64,000 bases of DNA, taken from contig DIWR01000011.1 of the NCBI GenBank assembly GCA_002428495.1, positions 88,437 through 152,436 on the forward strand, read 5' to 3'. Under the pieces are notes generated by a model. The model was not told the DNA's origin and ran no database searches. It was given only the letters and a program-made list of their open reading frames with translations. The position numbers were made by a program, and so were the translations under genes. Shown here in pieces: positions 28,341-36,115 of the stretch (within the stretch, counting starts at the first letter, position 1; every line of letters starts with the position of its first letter). The stretch comes from Synergistaceae bacterium UBA6101 (lineage in GTDB: Bacteria > Synergistota > Synergistia > Synergistales > Synergistaceae).

Positions 28341-29723
28341 CTACAGCGTTTTCAATTTACGGTTTGAAAGCATTACACTAAGCAGCGAGCGGGTAACCAC
28401 CACGTTGCAGAAAACCGCTGAAATAACACCTATGCTCAGTGTTACAGCAAAACCTCTGATGGGTCCGCTTCCGAAATAGAACAATACTGCAGCTGCGATC
28501 AGCGTGGTTATGTTTGAGTCAAGTATGACGACAAGAGCCTTTCTGAAACCGGCGTCCAACGCGGCCATCTTCGTCTTACCTGACTGCAGTTCTTCCTTCA
28601 TGCGTTCGTAAATGAGAATGTTGCCGTCAACAGCCATTCCTATGGTAAGTATGATACCTCCGATACCAGGAAGAGTAAGGGTAGATTTAAGGAATATCAG
28701 GCTCGCCATTACAAGGAGCATTGCCACGCAAAGAGCTATGTCTGCGGCTATACCCAGGAATCCGTAGTATACAAGCATGAACACCACCACTAACGCCGAG
28801 CCTATCAGACCCGAGCGTATGCCCTGCTTAACAGAATCTTCGCCCAGCGTCGGCCCAACAGACCTGTTTTCGAGGATCTCTACCGATACGGGGAGAGCAC
28901 CTGCCCTGAGCATGATGGCAAGTCTGTTCGCCTCAGGAGTAGAAAATCTACCTGTTATCTGTGCCTCTCCTCCTGAAATTCGCTGCTGTACCACCGGCGC
29001 AGAAATCACGACTCCGTCGAGGAGTATGGCGATCTGTTTACCAACGTTAGCTGCCGTGGCTTCATCAAAAAGTTTAGCGCCTTCTGTATTGAACTTCAGA
29101 GACACCGCGGCTTTGCCAAACTGGTCAAAAGTAGTGTCAGCCTTAGTAAGGTCTTTACCGGTCACATAAGCTTTGCCCAGAAGATATGCTGCTCCGTCTT
29201 CGCCTTTACCTACAACGATATCGGGGTTTGCCTTCACAGCATCTTCCATCTGCCGGACATATTCATTGACCTCGTTTTTGGCCTGCTGCCAGCGATCCTG
29301 AGCCGCCTTGAACTGTTCGTCGCTGTCATAGTTTGAACGTACCGGTTCAGCCGGTACCCTTGGTGATTCTCCAAGCACCTGTCGGAACTCCAGTACAGCG
29401 GTCCTTCCGATCAGATCAAGTGCAGCTTCCGGATCTTCGATTCCGGGGAGGTCCACTGCTATTCGGTCCTCACCTTGTCTCTGAATGACCGGTTCTGCGA
29501 CCCCGTACTGGTCGATGCGGCTCCTCAGTACAGCAAGGAGTCTTTCAATACTGTCTGATGTGACGGGATTTTCTGGTGTCCCTTTTGCCTGCAGGACAAT
29601 GTGTACGCCACCCATCAGGTCAAGCCCCAAACGAACCTTGCCCTGTATCGGGAAAGCTATGAATGCGGCTATAAGGATTACGGCCAGAATAAAGATCAAC
29701 CGCCATTTGTCTCTTTTTACCAT
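28341..29723 (-). CDS. secD: Protein translocase subunit SecD
   Basis: This is the SecD half of the SecDF motor. The 460-residue protein has an N-terminal TM, the LGLDLMGGVHIVLQ motif, a large periplasmic P1 domain and five C-terminal TMs with GMAVDGNILIYERMKEE. A start at 29762 would place the AAGGAGG ribosome-binding site inside the gene, so the ATG at 29723 is chosen. yajC lies immediately upstream. Confidence 0.95.
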   Translation of the reverse strand: MVKRDKWRLIFILAVILIAAFIAFPIQGKVRLGLDLMGGVHIVLQAKGTPENPVTSDSIERLLAVLRSRIDQYGVAEPVIQRQGEDRIAVDLPGIEDPEAALDLIGRTAVLEFRQVLGESPRVPAEPVRSNYDSDEQFKAAQDRWQQAKNEVNEYVRQMEDAVKANPDIVVGKGEDGAAYLLGKAYVTGKDLTKADTTFDQFGKAAVSLKFNTEGAKLFDEATAANVGKQIAILLDGVVISAPVVQQRISGGEAQITGRFSTPEANRLAIMLRAGALPVSVEILENRSVGPTLGEDSVKQGIRSGLIGSALVVVFMLVYYGFLGIAADIALCVAMLLVMASLIFLKSTLTLPGIGGIILTIGMAVDGNILIYERMKEELQSGKTKMAALDAGFRKALVVILDSNITTLIAAAVLFYFGSGPIRGFAVTLSIGVISAVFCNVVVTRSLLSVMLSNRKLKTL

Positions 29724-29815
29724 AGAGAAAGCGCCTCCTTGCAAAGAAAACGGAGTGGACATTTTAGTTGTCCTCTCCGTATAAATACACGACTTACTTC
29801 AATTGAGACTAAGAT

Positions 29816-30232
29816 CTAGGCCTCTTCCTTTACTGTATCGTCTGCTTCTTCAACTTCAGCTTCAACGATTTCAGCTTCTTTCACAGGCTCTTCAGCTGTA
29901 TCCGCCGGTGTCTCAGACTTTTTGAGCTTCTTTTTCTTTGGTTTTGTATCCATTCCGCCATCGGTTTTTTTCATAGAGACAGAGCTTTTAAGTATCCTTG
30001 CTTTTATGCCGTCGTCAAGTTCAATAATATAACTGTCATCAAGAACCTCTCTTACTATCCCAAAGAAACCGCCTGCTGTTATTATCGTAGAACCTCTGCT
30101 GATACTTGCAAGCATTTCCTCATGTGCCTTCTGCTTTTTCTTCTGCGGGCGAATGATCATAAAATAAAAGATCGCCGCAAACATAGCGAGAGGAAGCATC
30201 ATGCCTACAAGTCCGCCCTGCTGTCCACCCAA
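29816..30232 (-). CDS. yajC: Preprotein translocase accessory subunit YajC
   Basis: YajC associates with SecDF. The 138-residue protein has one N-terminal membrane segment (LPLAMFAAIFYFMIIRP) followed by the conserved RPQKKKQKAHEEML and ITAGGFFGIVREV. Its C-terminal tail is unusually long and highly acidic/lysine-rich (about 40 residues of K/E/A/D). The start is a TTG with a near-ideal AAGGAGG 7 nt upstream. Confidence 0.94.
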   Translation of the reverse strand: MGGQQGGLVGMMLPLAMFAAIFYFMIIRPQKKKQKAHEEMLASISRGSTIITAGGFFGIVREVLDDSYIIELDDGIKARILKSSVSMKKTDGGMDTKPKKKKLKKSETPADTAEEPVKEAEIVEAEVEEADDTVKEEA

Positions 30233-30350
30233 ATCAATTCCTCCTTAATGTATATAATATATTTTTTCTAAAAACCAAATTCTATTTTTGGTCAAAAGTA
30301 ACGCTGGTTATTTTAACATGACTTAGGCTCTTTGTGTAATAAAATTAATG

Positions 30351-30983
30351 CTAGTGCTTTCCTTCTCTCTCTTTAAGGAAAAACAGGAGCTTCTCGAGCG
30401 CTACGAATATGTCTACCCTGTAAAAAAGTATCTTTTCAGGAACAACTACAGTTGCTGGAGTGAAAGCAAGAATTCCTTTCAGCGAGGGAGAGAGAACTGC
30501 CTTGTCAACACAGTTCTGGGCTGCTGAAGCAGGTACAGCCAGAATAAGCACTTCAATGTCCCGTTCCTCCATGACTTTTGCAATTTCATCAACATGCCAG
30601 CACTTGACCCCCATTATCTCCTGTCCAACTTTTTCAGGGTCAACATCAAAGAGAGCATCAACATCAAACTTGTAACTTTGGAATGCGGCATGTCCCATAA
30701 GGGCGGTACCAAGGTTGCCCACTCCGGCGAGAGCCACTTTCCATACCTTGGGAGAGGCGAGTATATTCTCAATATGCAGACAGAGGCGGTTCACGTGGTA
30801 TCCCACACCTCTTTTACCGATCTCTCCAAAATAGGAAAGGTCCTTGCGCACCTGGCTTGCTTTTATTCCAAGGATCTCTCCTATCTGAAGCGATGATACG
30901 ACCTTGCGTTCCTCTTCCTTCATCTGGATCAGCAGCCGATAATACTGGATAAGCCTCTCGACGGTCGGTTCTGCCACCTTCAT
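30351..30983 (-). CDS. rex: Redox-sensing transcriptional repressor Rex
   Basis: Rex senses the NADH/NAD+ ratio and represses fermentation and respiration genes when NAD+ is high. The 210-residue protein has an N-terminal winged helix (EPTVERLIQYYRLL through ASQVRKDLSYFGEIGKRG) and a Rossmann domain with GVGNLG. A C-terminal domain-swap helix follows. The ATG at 30983 follows AGGAGGTG. It lies just after the eno terminator and ahead of yajC-secDF; no canonical Rex site was found in its own short upstream region. Confidence 0.95.
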   Translation of the reverse strand: MKVAEPTVERLIQYYRLLIQMKEEERKVVSSLQIGEILGIKASQVRKDLSYFGEIGKRGVGYHVNRLCLHIENILASPKVWKVALAGVGNLGTALMGHAAFQSYKFDVDALFDVDPEKVGQEIMGVKCWHVDEIAKVMEERDIEVLILAVPASAAQNCVDKAVLSPSLKGILAFTPATVVVPEKILFYRVDIFVALEKLLFFLKEREGKH

Positions 30984-31010
30984 ACAACGCACCTCCTGGT
31001 ATTTACTGAA

Positions 31011-31037
31011 TAAAAATATATTGGGCTCCCCAAATAT
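31011..31037 (-). terminator. Probable intrinsic terminator after eno
   Basis: On the minus strand TTGGG (31029-31033) and CCCAA (31021-31025) pair around GAG. The stem is extended by AT pairs and followed by TATATTTTTATT. The stem is short but well placed, 46 nt after the eno stop and directly before the rex RBS. Termination may be partial, since no clear rex promoter exists between it and rex. Confidence 0.5.
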
Positions 31038-31083
31038 CAGCGATCCTTATCTTTTGCTCTTTCTTTTTTCCTCAGGGACAAAT

Positions 31084-32367
31084 TCACTTCCGGCGTATGG
31101 TCATGTCCGGACCGGCAAAATGCGAGCGCCCCTGAAGGGATTCTTCAATGAGTATCAGGCGGTTGTATTTTCTCAGGCGTTCGATCCCTCTCGGAGCTCC
31201 CGCTTTGATCTGTCCGGCGCCTGTTGCCACAGCAAGGTCTGCGATAAAGCTGTCTGCAGTCTCTCCAGAGCGGTGAGAAATGATCGTCCTGTATCCTCCG
31301 CGTTTAGCCATCTCAACAAGCTTGAGTGTCTCAGTCAATGTTCCTATCTGGTTTGGCTTAACAAGGACCGCATTAGCAGCTCCCCTATCCATTCCAATTT
31401 GAAGCCTGTCTGTGTGAGTAACAAAAATATCGTCACCTATGAGCTGGATCTTGTCCGACAATCTCTTTGTCATGTCTATCCAGCCTTGCCAGTCATCCTC
31501 TGCAAGTCCGTCCTCTATCGAGATTATGGGGTATTTTTCACACATAAGTTCATATATATCTATAAGTTCACTTGCGGTATATTTGTAGTCACTGCCATGG
31601 AACTGGTATGCTCCTTTGGAGTAGAACTGGTTTGCGGCTATGTCCAGGCCTATGGATATATCCTTGCCGGGCTGATAGCCGGCGCTGCGGATAGCCATTA
31701 GCATGAAATCAAGCACCTCTTCCTGGTCTCTGAAATCAGAGGCAAAACCACCTTCATCACCGGTGCCTGTCGATTTATTGTACTTTGTAAGGATACGGCT
31801 CAGCGCGTGGTATGTCTCAGCCCCCATACGCAGAGCCTCTGTAAAGGAGGGTGCTCCGTGAGGGATAATGAGGAATTCCTGAATATTCAGGTTGTTGTTT
31901 GCGTGAGTGCCTCCGTTTATTATGTTCATAAGCGGGATAGGCATAAGGCTGGCCTTGAGTCCGCCCAGGTATCTCCAGAGCGGGATATTTTTTGAGTAAG
32001 CCGCTGTCCTGGCAGCAGCAAGAGATACTCCCAGTATTGCATTGGCTCCCAGTCTCTTTTTGTGAAGAGTTCCGTCAAGCTGTATCAGTGCGGTATCTAT
32101 CTGATCCTGCTCAAGTGGGTCCATTCCTCTTAGGGCAGGTGAGATTATCTCATTTATATTTTGTACTGCCTTAAGTACCCCTTTGCCCATATACCTACCG
32201 CTGTCACAGTCTCTAAGTTCGTAGGCCTCATATGTTCCGGTAGAGGAACCGGATGGAACGCTGGCTTTTCCAATGATACCCGAGTCGAGAGTAACCTCCA
32301 CCTCAACAGTCGGAAATCCTCTCGAATCAAGTACTTCTCTGCCATGGATATTAGTAATGTATGACAA
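31084..32367 (-). CDS. eno: Enolase (phosphopyruvate hydratase)
   Basis: Enolase interconverts 2-phosphoglycerate and phosphoenolpyruvate. The 427-residue protein is complete. It has GREVLDSRGFPTVEVEV at the N-terminus, the Mg ligands in IGLDIAANQF, SIEDGLAEDDW and IGDDIFVTH, and the signature LVKPNQIGTLTET. The start is a TTG with AAGGGGG 9 nt upstream. It is co-transcribed with the small S4 gene whose promoter is at 32699-32727 — note the gene order S4 upstream, then eno, separated by 26 nt or more. Confidence 0.97.
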   Translation of the reverse strand: MSYITNIHGREVLDSRGFPTVEVEVTLDSGIIGKASVPSGSSTGTYEAYELRDCDSGRYMGKGVLKAVQNINEIISPALRGMDPLEQDQIDTALIQLDGTLHKKRLGANAILGVSLAAARTAAYSKNIPLWRYLGGLKASLMPIPLMNIINGGTHANNNLNIQEFLIIPHGAPSFTEALRMGAETYHALSRILTKYNKSTGTGDEGGFASDFRDQEEVLDFMLMAIRSAGYQPGKDISIGLDIAANQFYSKGAYQFHGSDYKYTASELIDIYELMCEKYPIISIEDGLAEDDWQGWIDMTKRLSDKIQLIGDDIFVTHTDRLQIGMDRGAANAVLVKPNQIGTLTETLKLVEMAKRGGYRTIISHRSGETADSFIADLAVATGAGQIKAGAPRGIERLRKYNRLILIEESLQGRSHFAGPDMTIRRK

Positions 32368-32393
32368 TTGAGACTACCCCCTTCTTAGGTGAT

Positions 32394-32666
32394 TCACCAG
32401 GGACGTTCTTCCCTGTCAACTTTCTTTTCTTCGAGCAACTCATACGGAACTGCGTTTCTTTTAATCTGAGTTTCGTCGGATGTCAGCACACTTACTCTCA
32501 CTATTCTGCCAGGGTAGGCGACTTCGATCATGTCGCCGGTCCTTACTTCCGCAGCAGATCTGCAGGTCTTGCCATTGATCCTTACTGCGCCTATCTCAAC
32601 CATAACCTGTGCCAGAGTCCTGCGTTTGATCAGTCTCGAAAGTTTCAGGTACTTGTCAAGTCTCAA
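32394..32666 (-). CDS. S4-domain RNA-binding protein (RqcP/Hsp15-like)
   Basis: This small protein of about 90 residues is made almost only of an S4 domain (MRLDKYLKLSRLIKRRTLAQ, then GAVRINGKTCRSAAEVRTGD). It resembles RqcP/YabO and Hsp15, which act in rescue of stalled 50S-peptidyl-tRNA complexes. The assignment to RqcP specifically is inference. I chose a TTG at 32666 with GGTGAT 6 nt upstream; a TTG nine codons earlier would sit almost at the promoter start site. It precedes eno in the same transcript. Confidence 0.8.
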   Translation of the reverse strand: MRLDKYLKLSRLIKRRTLAQVMVEIGAVRINGKTCRSAAEVRTGDMIEVAYPGRIVRVSVLTSDETQIKRNAVPYELLEEKKVDREERPW

Positions 32667-32698
32667 AAGATGATCACCATCCCAGCAATACAAAAGAA

Positions 32699-32727
32699 AG
32701 TATAATCCATATCGACAGCTCGTGCAA
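32699..32727 (-). promoter_or_regulatory. Promoter for the S4-domain gene and eno
   Basis: TTGCAC (32722-32727) and TATACT (32699-32704) are separated by 17 bp on the minus strand, a good housekeeping sigma factor promoter. Predicted transcription begins near 32692, about 25 nt before the proposed TTG start of the S4 gene. Confidence 0.65.
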
Positions 32728-32844
32728 TTATTATCAAACTTTCATGTCAGTAAGATATACAGCCACAATTTATCGACATAAATCGTCTAATGACAGATTT
32801 ACGCGGGATCGATAAGTATTATAATCATTTTCTTAATAAACAGA

Positions 32845-32865
32845 TTTGTGATGTCTTTTCACAAA
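32845..32865. repeat. Perfect inverted repeat after rpoD (TTTGTGA-N7-TCACAAA)
   Basis: Seven-base arms at 32845-32851 and 32859-32865 flank a 7-nt spacer, 8 nt after the rpoD stop. It may be a weak terminator hairpin, although no T-run follows on the minus strand. It also resembles a Rex or CRP-type operator (TTGTGA-N6-TCACAA), but with one extra spacer base. The remaining sequence between rpoD and the S4 gene holds only the S4/eno promoter. Confidence 0.5.
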
Positions 32866-32873
32866 CTATTTAT

Positions 32874-34268
32874 CTATTCCAGGAAATCTTTTAATTTTTT
32901 GCTTCTGCTTGGGTGACGAAGCTTTCTCAGCGCCTTAGCTTCTATCTGGCGGATCCTTTCCCTTGTAACGCCAAAACGCCTGCCAACCTCTTCCAGAGTG
33001 TGTGCGTGACCGTCCTCAAGACCGAATCTCAATCTTAGGACTTCACGTTCCCGGTCTGTCAGGTCGTCAAGCATTTCATCAAGCTGCTCTCTCAGTATCT
33101 GGCTTGCCGCGGCTTCTTCCGGACTCGGAAGATCCTTGTCCTCAAGAAAATCACCAAGCTGGCTGTCTTCTTCCTCACCGATGGGAGTTTCAAGTGAGAC
33201 CGGTTCCTGTGCTATCCTCTGTATCTCCTCAACACGGTCAGACGCTATCTCCATTTCAGCCGCGATCTCTTCAGCAGCCGGCTCTCTCCCCAGCCTTTGG
33301 ACGAGCTGTCTTGATACCCGGATCAGCTTGTTTATTGTCTCGACCATGTGGACAGGTATCCTTATCGTCCTTGCCTGGTCCGCTATCGCCCTTGTAATAG
33401 CCTGTCTTATCCACCATGTGGCATAAGTGCTGAACTTATAGCCTTTTCGGTAGTCGAATTTCTCGACAGCGCGGATAAGACCGAGATTTCCTTCCTGGAT
33501 CAGGTCAAGGAAGAGCATCCCCCTGCCAATATATTTTTTTGCAATGCTGACGACCAGCCTCAGGTTTGCCTCGACCAGCTTGTCTTTCGAGGTCATGTCA
33601 CCTGCCTCTACACCCTTTGCAAGTGACACTTCGTCTTCCGATGTCAGGAGTGGTATTTTACCTATTTCCCTTAGGTACATCCGGACAGGATCTGACAGTG
33701 GAAGATCTTCAAGATCTCCCATCTCTTCGTTATTGGCGTTAGTTGGGAGGATATGCTCACCCTCTGATGGGTCTACTTTTGTCTTAGGTTCATCAACTAC
33801 GTCTACACCAAGCTCCATAAGGTTCATGTAAAGGCTGTCAAGAATATCCGCGGTGAGAAAATCCTTAGGCATGTGCTTCTCTATATCCTCATAGGTCACA
33901 AAACCCTTCTCTCTGCCCTCATGCAACAGATCCCTGACGTTGTCGATATAAGCTGTGTAATCTGCAGGATCACCTTCTTCACTGCTCTCCCCTTTTACTG
34001 CCTCGACCTCGGAGATATTGTCATCCTCCTCTGCGCAGATGACTTTAATATCTTCGTCCAGATCAGCACTGTCAAGAGTTTCAATTAACTCATCCTCTAT
34101 GTTGGCAGGACCACATATATCGCCCTTTTCCGGATCTGAAAAATCGTTCAGGTCAGGTGAGATATCTTCGGTTATTTCCTCTATGGTTTCATCAATGAGT
34201 TTCGGCGCGCTATCCGATGCTGCAGATGTGGCAGCATTAGTTTTTTTAGTCGACCTTGTCTTTTTCAT
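32874..34268 (-). CDS. rpoD: Primary sigma factor RpoD (sigma-70/sigma-A)
   Basis: This is the housekeeping sigma factor, 464 residues. A non-conserved acidic N-terminus (about 1-105) precedes region 1.1-like sequence. Then come region 1.2 (DPVRMYLREIGKIPLLT), region 2 (EGNLGLIRAVEKFDYRKGYK and FSTYATWWIRQAITRAIADQ), region 3, and region 4 (EEVGRRFGVTRERIRQIEAK). The 250-residue insert of E. coli sigma-70 is absent. Its ATG overlaps the dnaG stop (ATGA); the AAGGAGG is about 11 nt upstream. The dnaG-rpoD pair is an ancient macromolecular-synthesis operon. Confidence 0.97.
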   Translation of the reverse strand: MKKTRSTKKTNAATSAASDSAPKLIDETIEEITEDISPDLNDFSDPEKGDICGPANIEDELIETLDSADLDEDIKVICAEEDDNISEVEAVKGESSEEGDPADYTAYIDNVRDLLHEGREKGFVTYEDIEKHMPKDFLTADILDSLYMNLMELGVDVVDEPKTKVDPSEGEHILPTNANNEEMGDLEDLPLSDPVRMYLREIGKIPLLTSEDEVSLAKGVEAGDMTSKDKLVEANLRLVVSIAKKYIGRGMLFLDLIQEGNLGLIRAVEKFDYRKGYKFSTYATWWIRQAITRAIADQARTIRIPVHMVETINKLIRVSRQLVQRLGREPAAEEIAAEMEIASDRVEEIQRIAQEPVSLETPIGEEEDSQLGDFLEDKDLPSPEEAAASQILREQLDEMLDDLTDREREVLRLRFGLEDGHAHTLEEVGRRFGVTRERIRQIEAKALRKLRHPSRSKKLKDFLE

Positions 34269-36019
34269 GCCCCGAATTTCCCTCCTTTTAGAATTCTTGT
34301 CAGCTTTAAATGTTCCTGGACTTCAGTTTCTGTGGCCGTTCCTTTTTTGAGTTTAGTATTAAGAGATCCAACTCTTTCCTCAACACACCTTCTTCTGATC
34401 GTATCAGCGATACTTTCTGCTTTATCAGCATCAATGCCCTCTCTCGCAATTATTCCATTACCCCTTGCGATCAATTCGAATGATCTTCTGTCGCCAAGCT
34501 GCCTCCACCTATCCTCCAGCTGACGGGGAGTCTCACCGGAAAGAAGGGCTGAGACCATATTTTGCAGTATTTCATTTTTTACAAAAGGCACCACGTACTC
34601 CGGAGAGAATCTTGATCTCAGTTCTTCACTTCCCCAGAGCATACTGCAAAACATACATTCCAGGTCATCAGGTTCTAAGCAGGAATCTTTATCTGGAATA
34701 GCGCCGACTTCGATAAAATCATCTTCCGGCATCCTTTTTGATCCCGCATAACTTTGACTTATCCGCCTGGTTTCTATTTCTCTCTTCAGCTCATGAGGGT
34801 ATACACCCATTTGCTGCGATATCTTCTCAATATACGGAGCTATGTCGAACGCCGACAGTGATGCAAGCCCTTCCAAAAGGTCATTCCTTGCTGCAATAGA
34901 TTTTTCAGGTATCTCCATATCAGCCTTTCTGATCATGGCATGATATATGGGAAGCGGGACAGCAGATCCTATAGCTGATCCAAACATCTGCAAACCACCA
35001 TTCTGCAGCAGGACCTCATCTGGGTCCTTGCCTCCTGTCAGTCTGACTATTTTAACTGAAACTCCCTGTTTCTGTAGCGTATACATTCCTCTAAGCGCAG
35101 CTTCCTGACCTGCACTGTCCGAATCATAGCAGATATAACAAAGACCTGTCATTCTTTTGATCAAAATAGCCTGGGCATCTGTAAGTGAAGTTCCCAGTGA
35201 AGCAACTGTGTTTGTATATCCCGAGAGATGGCACCTTATTGCATCCATGTAACCTTCTACAAGGATCACGTGTCCTTTTTCCCTTATCTGCATCTTAGCT
35301 TTGTTCATCAGATAGAGATTGTTGCGTTTGTTGAAAAGTGTGCTTTCAGGGCTATTCAAATATTTTGCTCCGTCGCCATCAAGTATCCGCCCTCCAAACC
35401 CTATGATCCTGTCTGTTGCGCTGTATATTGGAAACATCACACGTCCGCGGAATCTGTCATAAACATTTTTTGTACCTTGCGCGGCAAGTCCGCTTTCAAT
35501 TATCTGTTCCTCTGTAAAGCCCATATCTGTGAGATGCCTGAAGAGCGAATCCCATGAAGGCGGCGCCCAACCCAGCTCAAATCTTTTCATGTCCTCTTTT
35601 GTAATACTGCGCCTTGTAAGATATGCCCTTGCCGCTTCTCCTGAAGCATTGTCGAGGGATCTTATGAAGAAGTCCAGCGCATGCCTTAAAATGTTTCCTC
35701 TGGAAAAAGTGCTTCCACGGCTGTTCACCGCAAATCCCTGGAGCTTCACTCCTGCTCTCTCTGCAAGCCTTTCTAAAGCTTCCCTGAAATCCAGGTTTTC
35801 AATTTCCATTATGAATGTATATACATCTCCGCCCTTACCGCAGCCAAAACAGTGAAAGGTCTGCCTTTCGGGGGAAACGCTAAAGGAGGGGGTTTTCTCG
35901 TTATGGAAGGGACATTTGCCCCAGTAAGTCTGACCGCTTTTCCGCAGGACTACATAGTCACCGATAACCTCGGCAATATCAAGTCTGGATTTGACTTCTC
36001 TGACATCATCGCTGGACAT
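34265..36019 (-). CDS. dnaG: DNA primase
   Basis: DnaG synthesises RNA primers for replication. The 584-residue protein has the N-terminal zinc-binding domain with C36, H39, C57 and C60. The catalytic core has the TOPRIM motifs (ILVEGYMDAI and CYDSDSAG), and a C-terminal helicase-interacting region follows. GGAGGTGTGCC precedes the ATG. It directly follows the hppA terminator; I see no convincing promoter in the 17-nt space, so read-through or an internal promoter is likely. Confidence 0.96.
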   Translation of the reverse strand: MSSDDVREVKSRLDIAEVIGDYVVLRKSGQTYWGKCPFHNEKTPSFSVSPERQTFHCFGCGKGGDVYTFIMEIENLDFREALERLAERAGVKLQGFAVNSRGSTFSRGNILRHALDFFIRSLDNASGEAARAYLTRRSITKEDMKRFELGWAPPSWDSLFRHLTDMGFTEEQIIESGLAAQGTKNVYDRFRGRVMFPIYSATDRIIGFGGRILDGDGAKYLNSPESTLFNKRNNLYLMNKAKMQIREKGHVILVEGYMDAIRCHLSGYTNTVASLGTSLTDAQAILIKRMTGLCYICYDSDSAGQEAALRGMYTLQKQGVSVKIVRLTGGKDPDEVLLQNGGLQMFGSAIGSAVPLPIYHAMIRKADMEIPEKSIAARNDLLEGLASLSAFDIAPYIEKISQQMGVYPHELKREIETRRISQSYAGSKRMPEDDFIEVGAIPDKDSCLEPDDLECMFCSMLWGSEELRSRFSPEYVVPFVKNEILQNMVSALLSGETPRQLEDRWRQLGDRRSFELIARGNGIIAREGIDADKAESIADTIRRRCVEERVGSLNTKLKKGTATETEVQEHLKLTRILKGGKFGA

Positions 36020-36038
36020 GGCACACCTCCGGTATACA

Positions 36039-36071
36039 GAAAACCGGAGGGAGAGTAATACTCTCCCCCGG
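36039..36071 (-). terminator. Intrinsic terminator after hppA
   Basis: On the minus strand CCGGGGGAGAG (36061-36071) pairs with CTCTCCCTCCGG (36044-36055) around TATTA, with a single mismatch or bulge, followed by TTTT. It lies 45 nt after the hppA stop and just before dnaG. Confidence 0.8.
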
Positions 36072-36115
36072 AATAATTATCACATGTTCAGTCTGAATGA
36101 TTCAAGTTTGGTCGA

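Noticed and set aside
30233..30350. Rex operator between rex and yajC (GTTA-AAA-TAAC)
   Set aside because: The palindrome is short and its spacing does not fit the Rex consensus; a weak AT-rich hairpin in the same region is equally unconvincing as a terminator.
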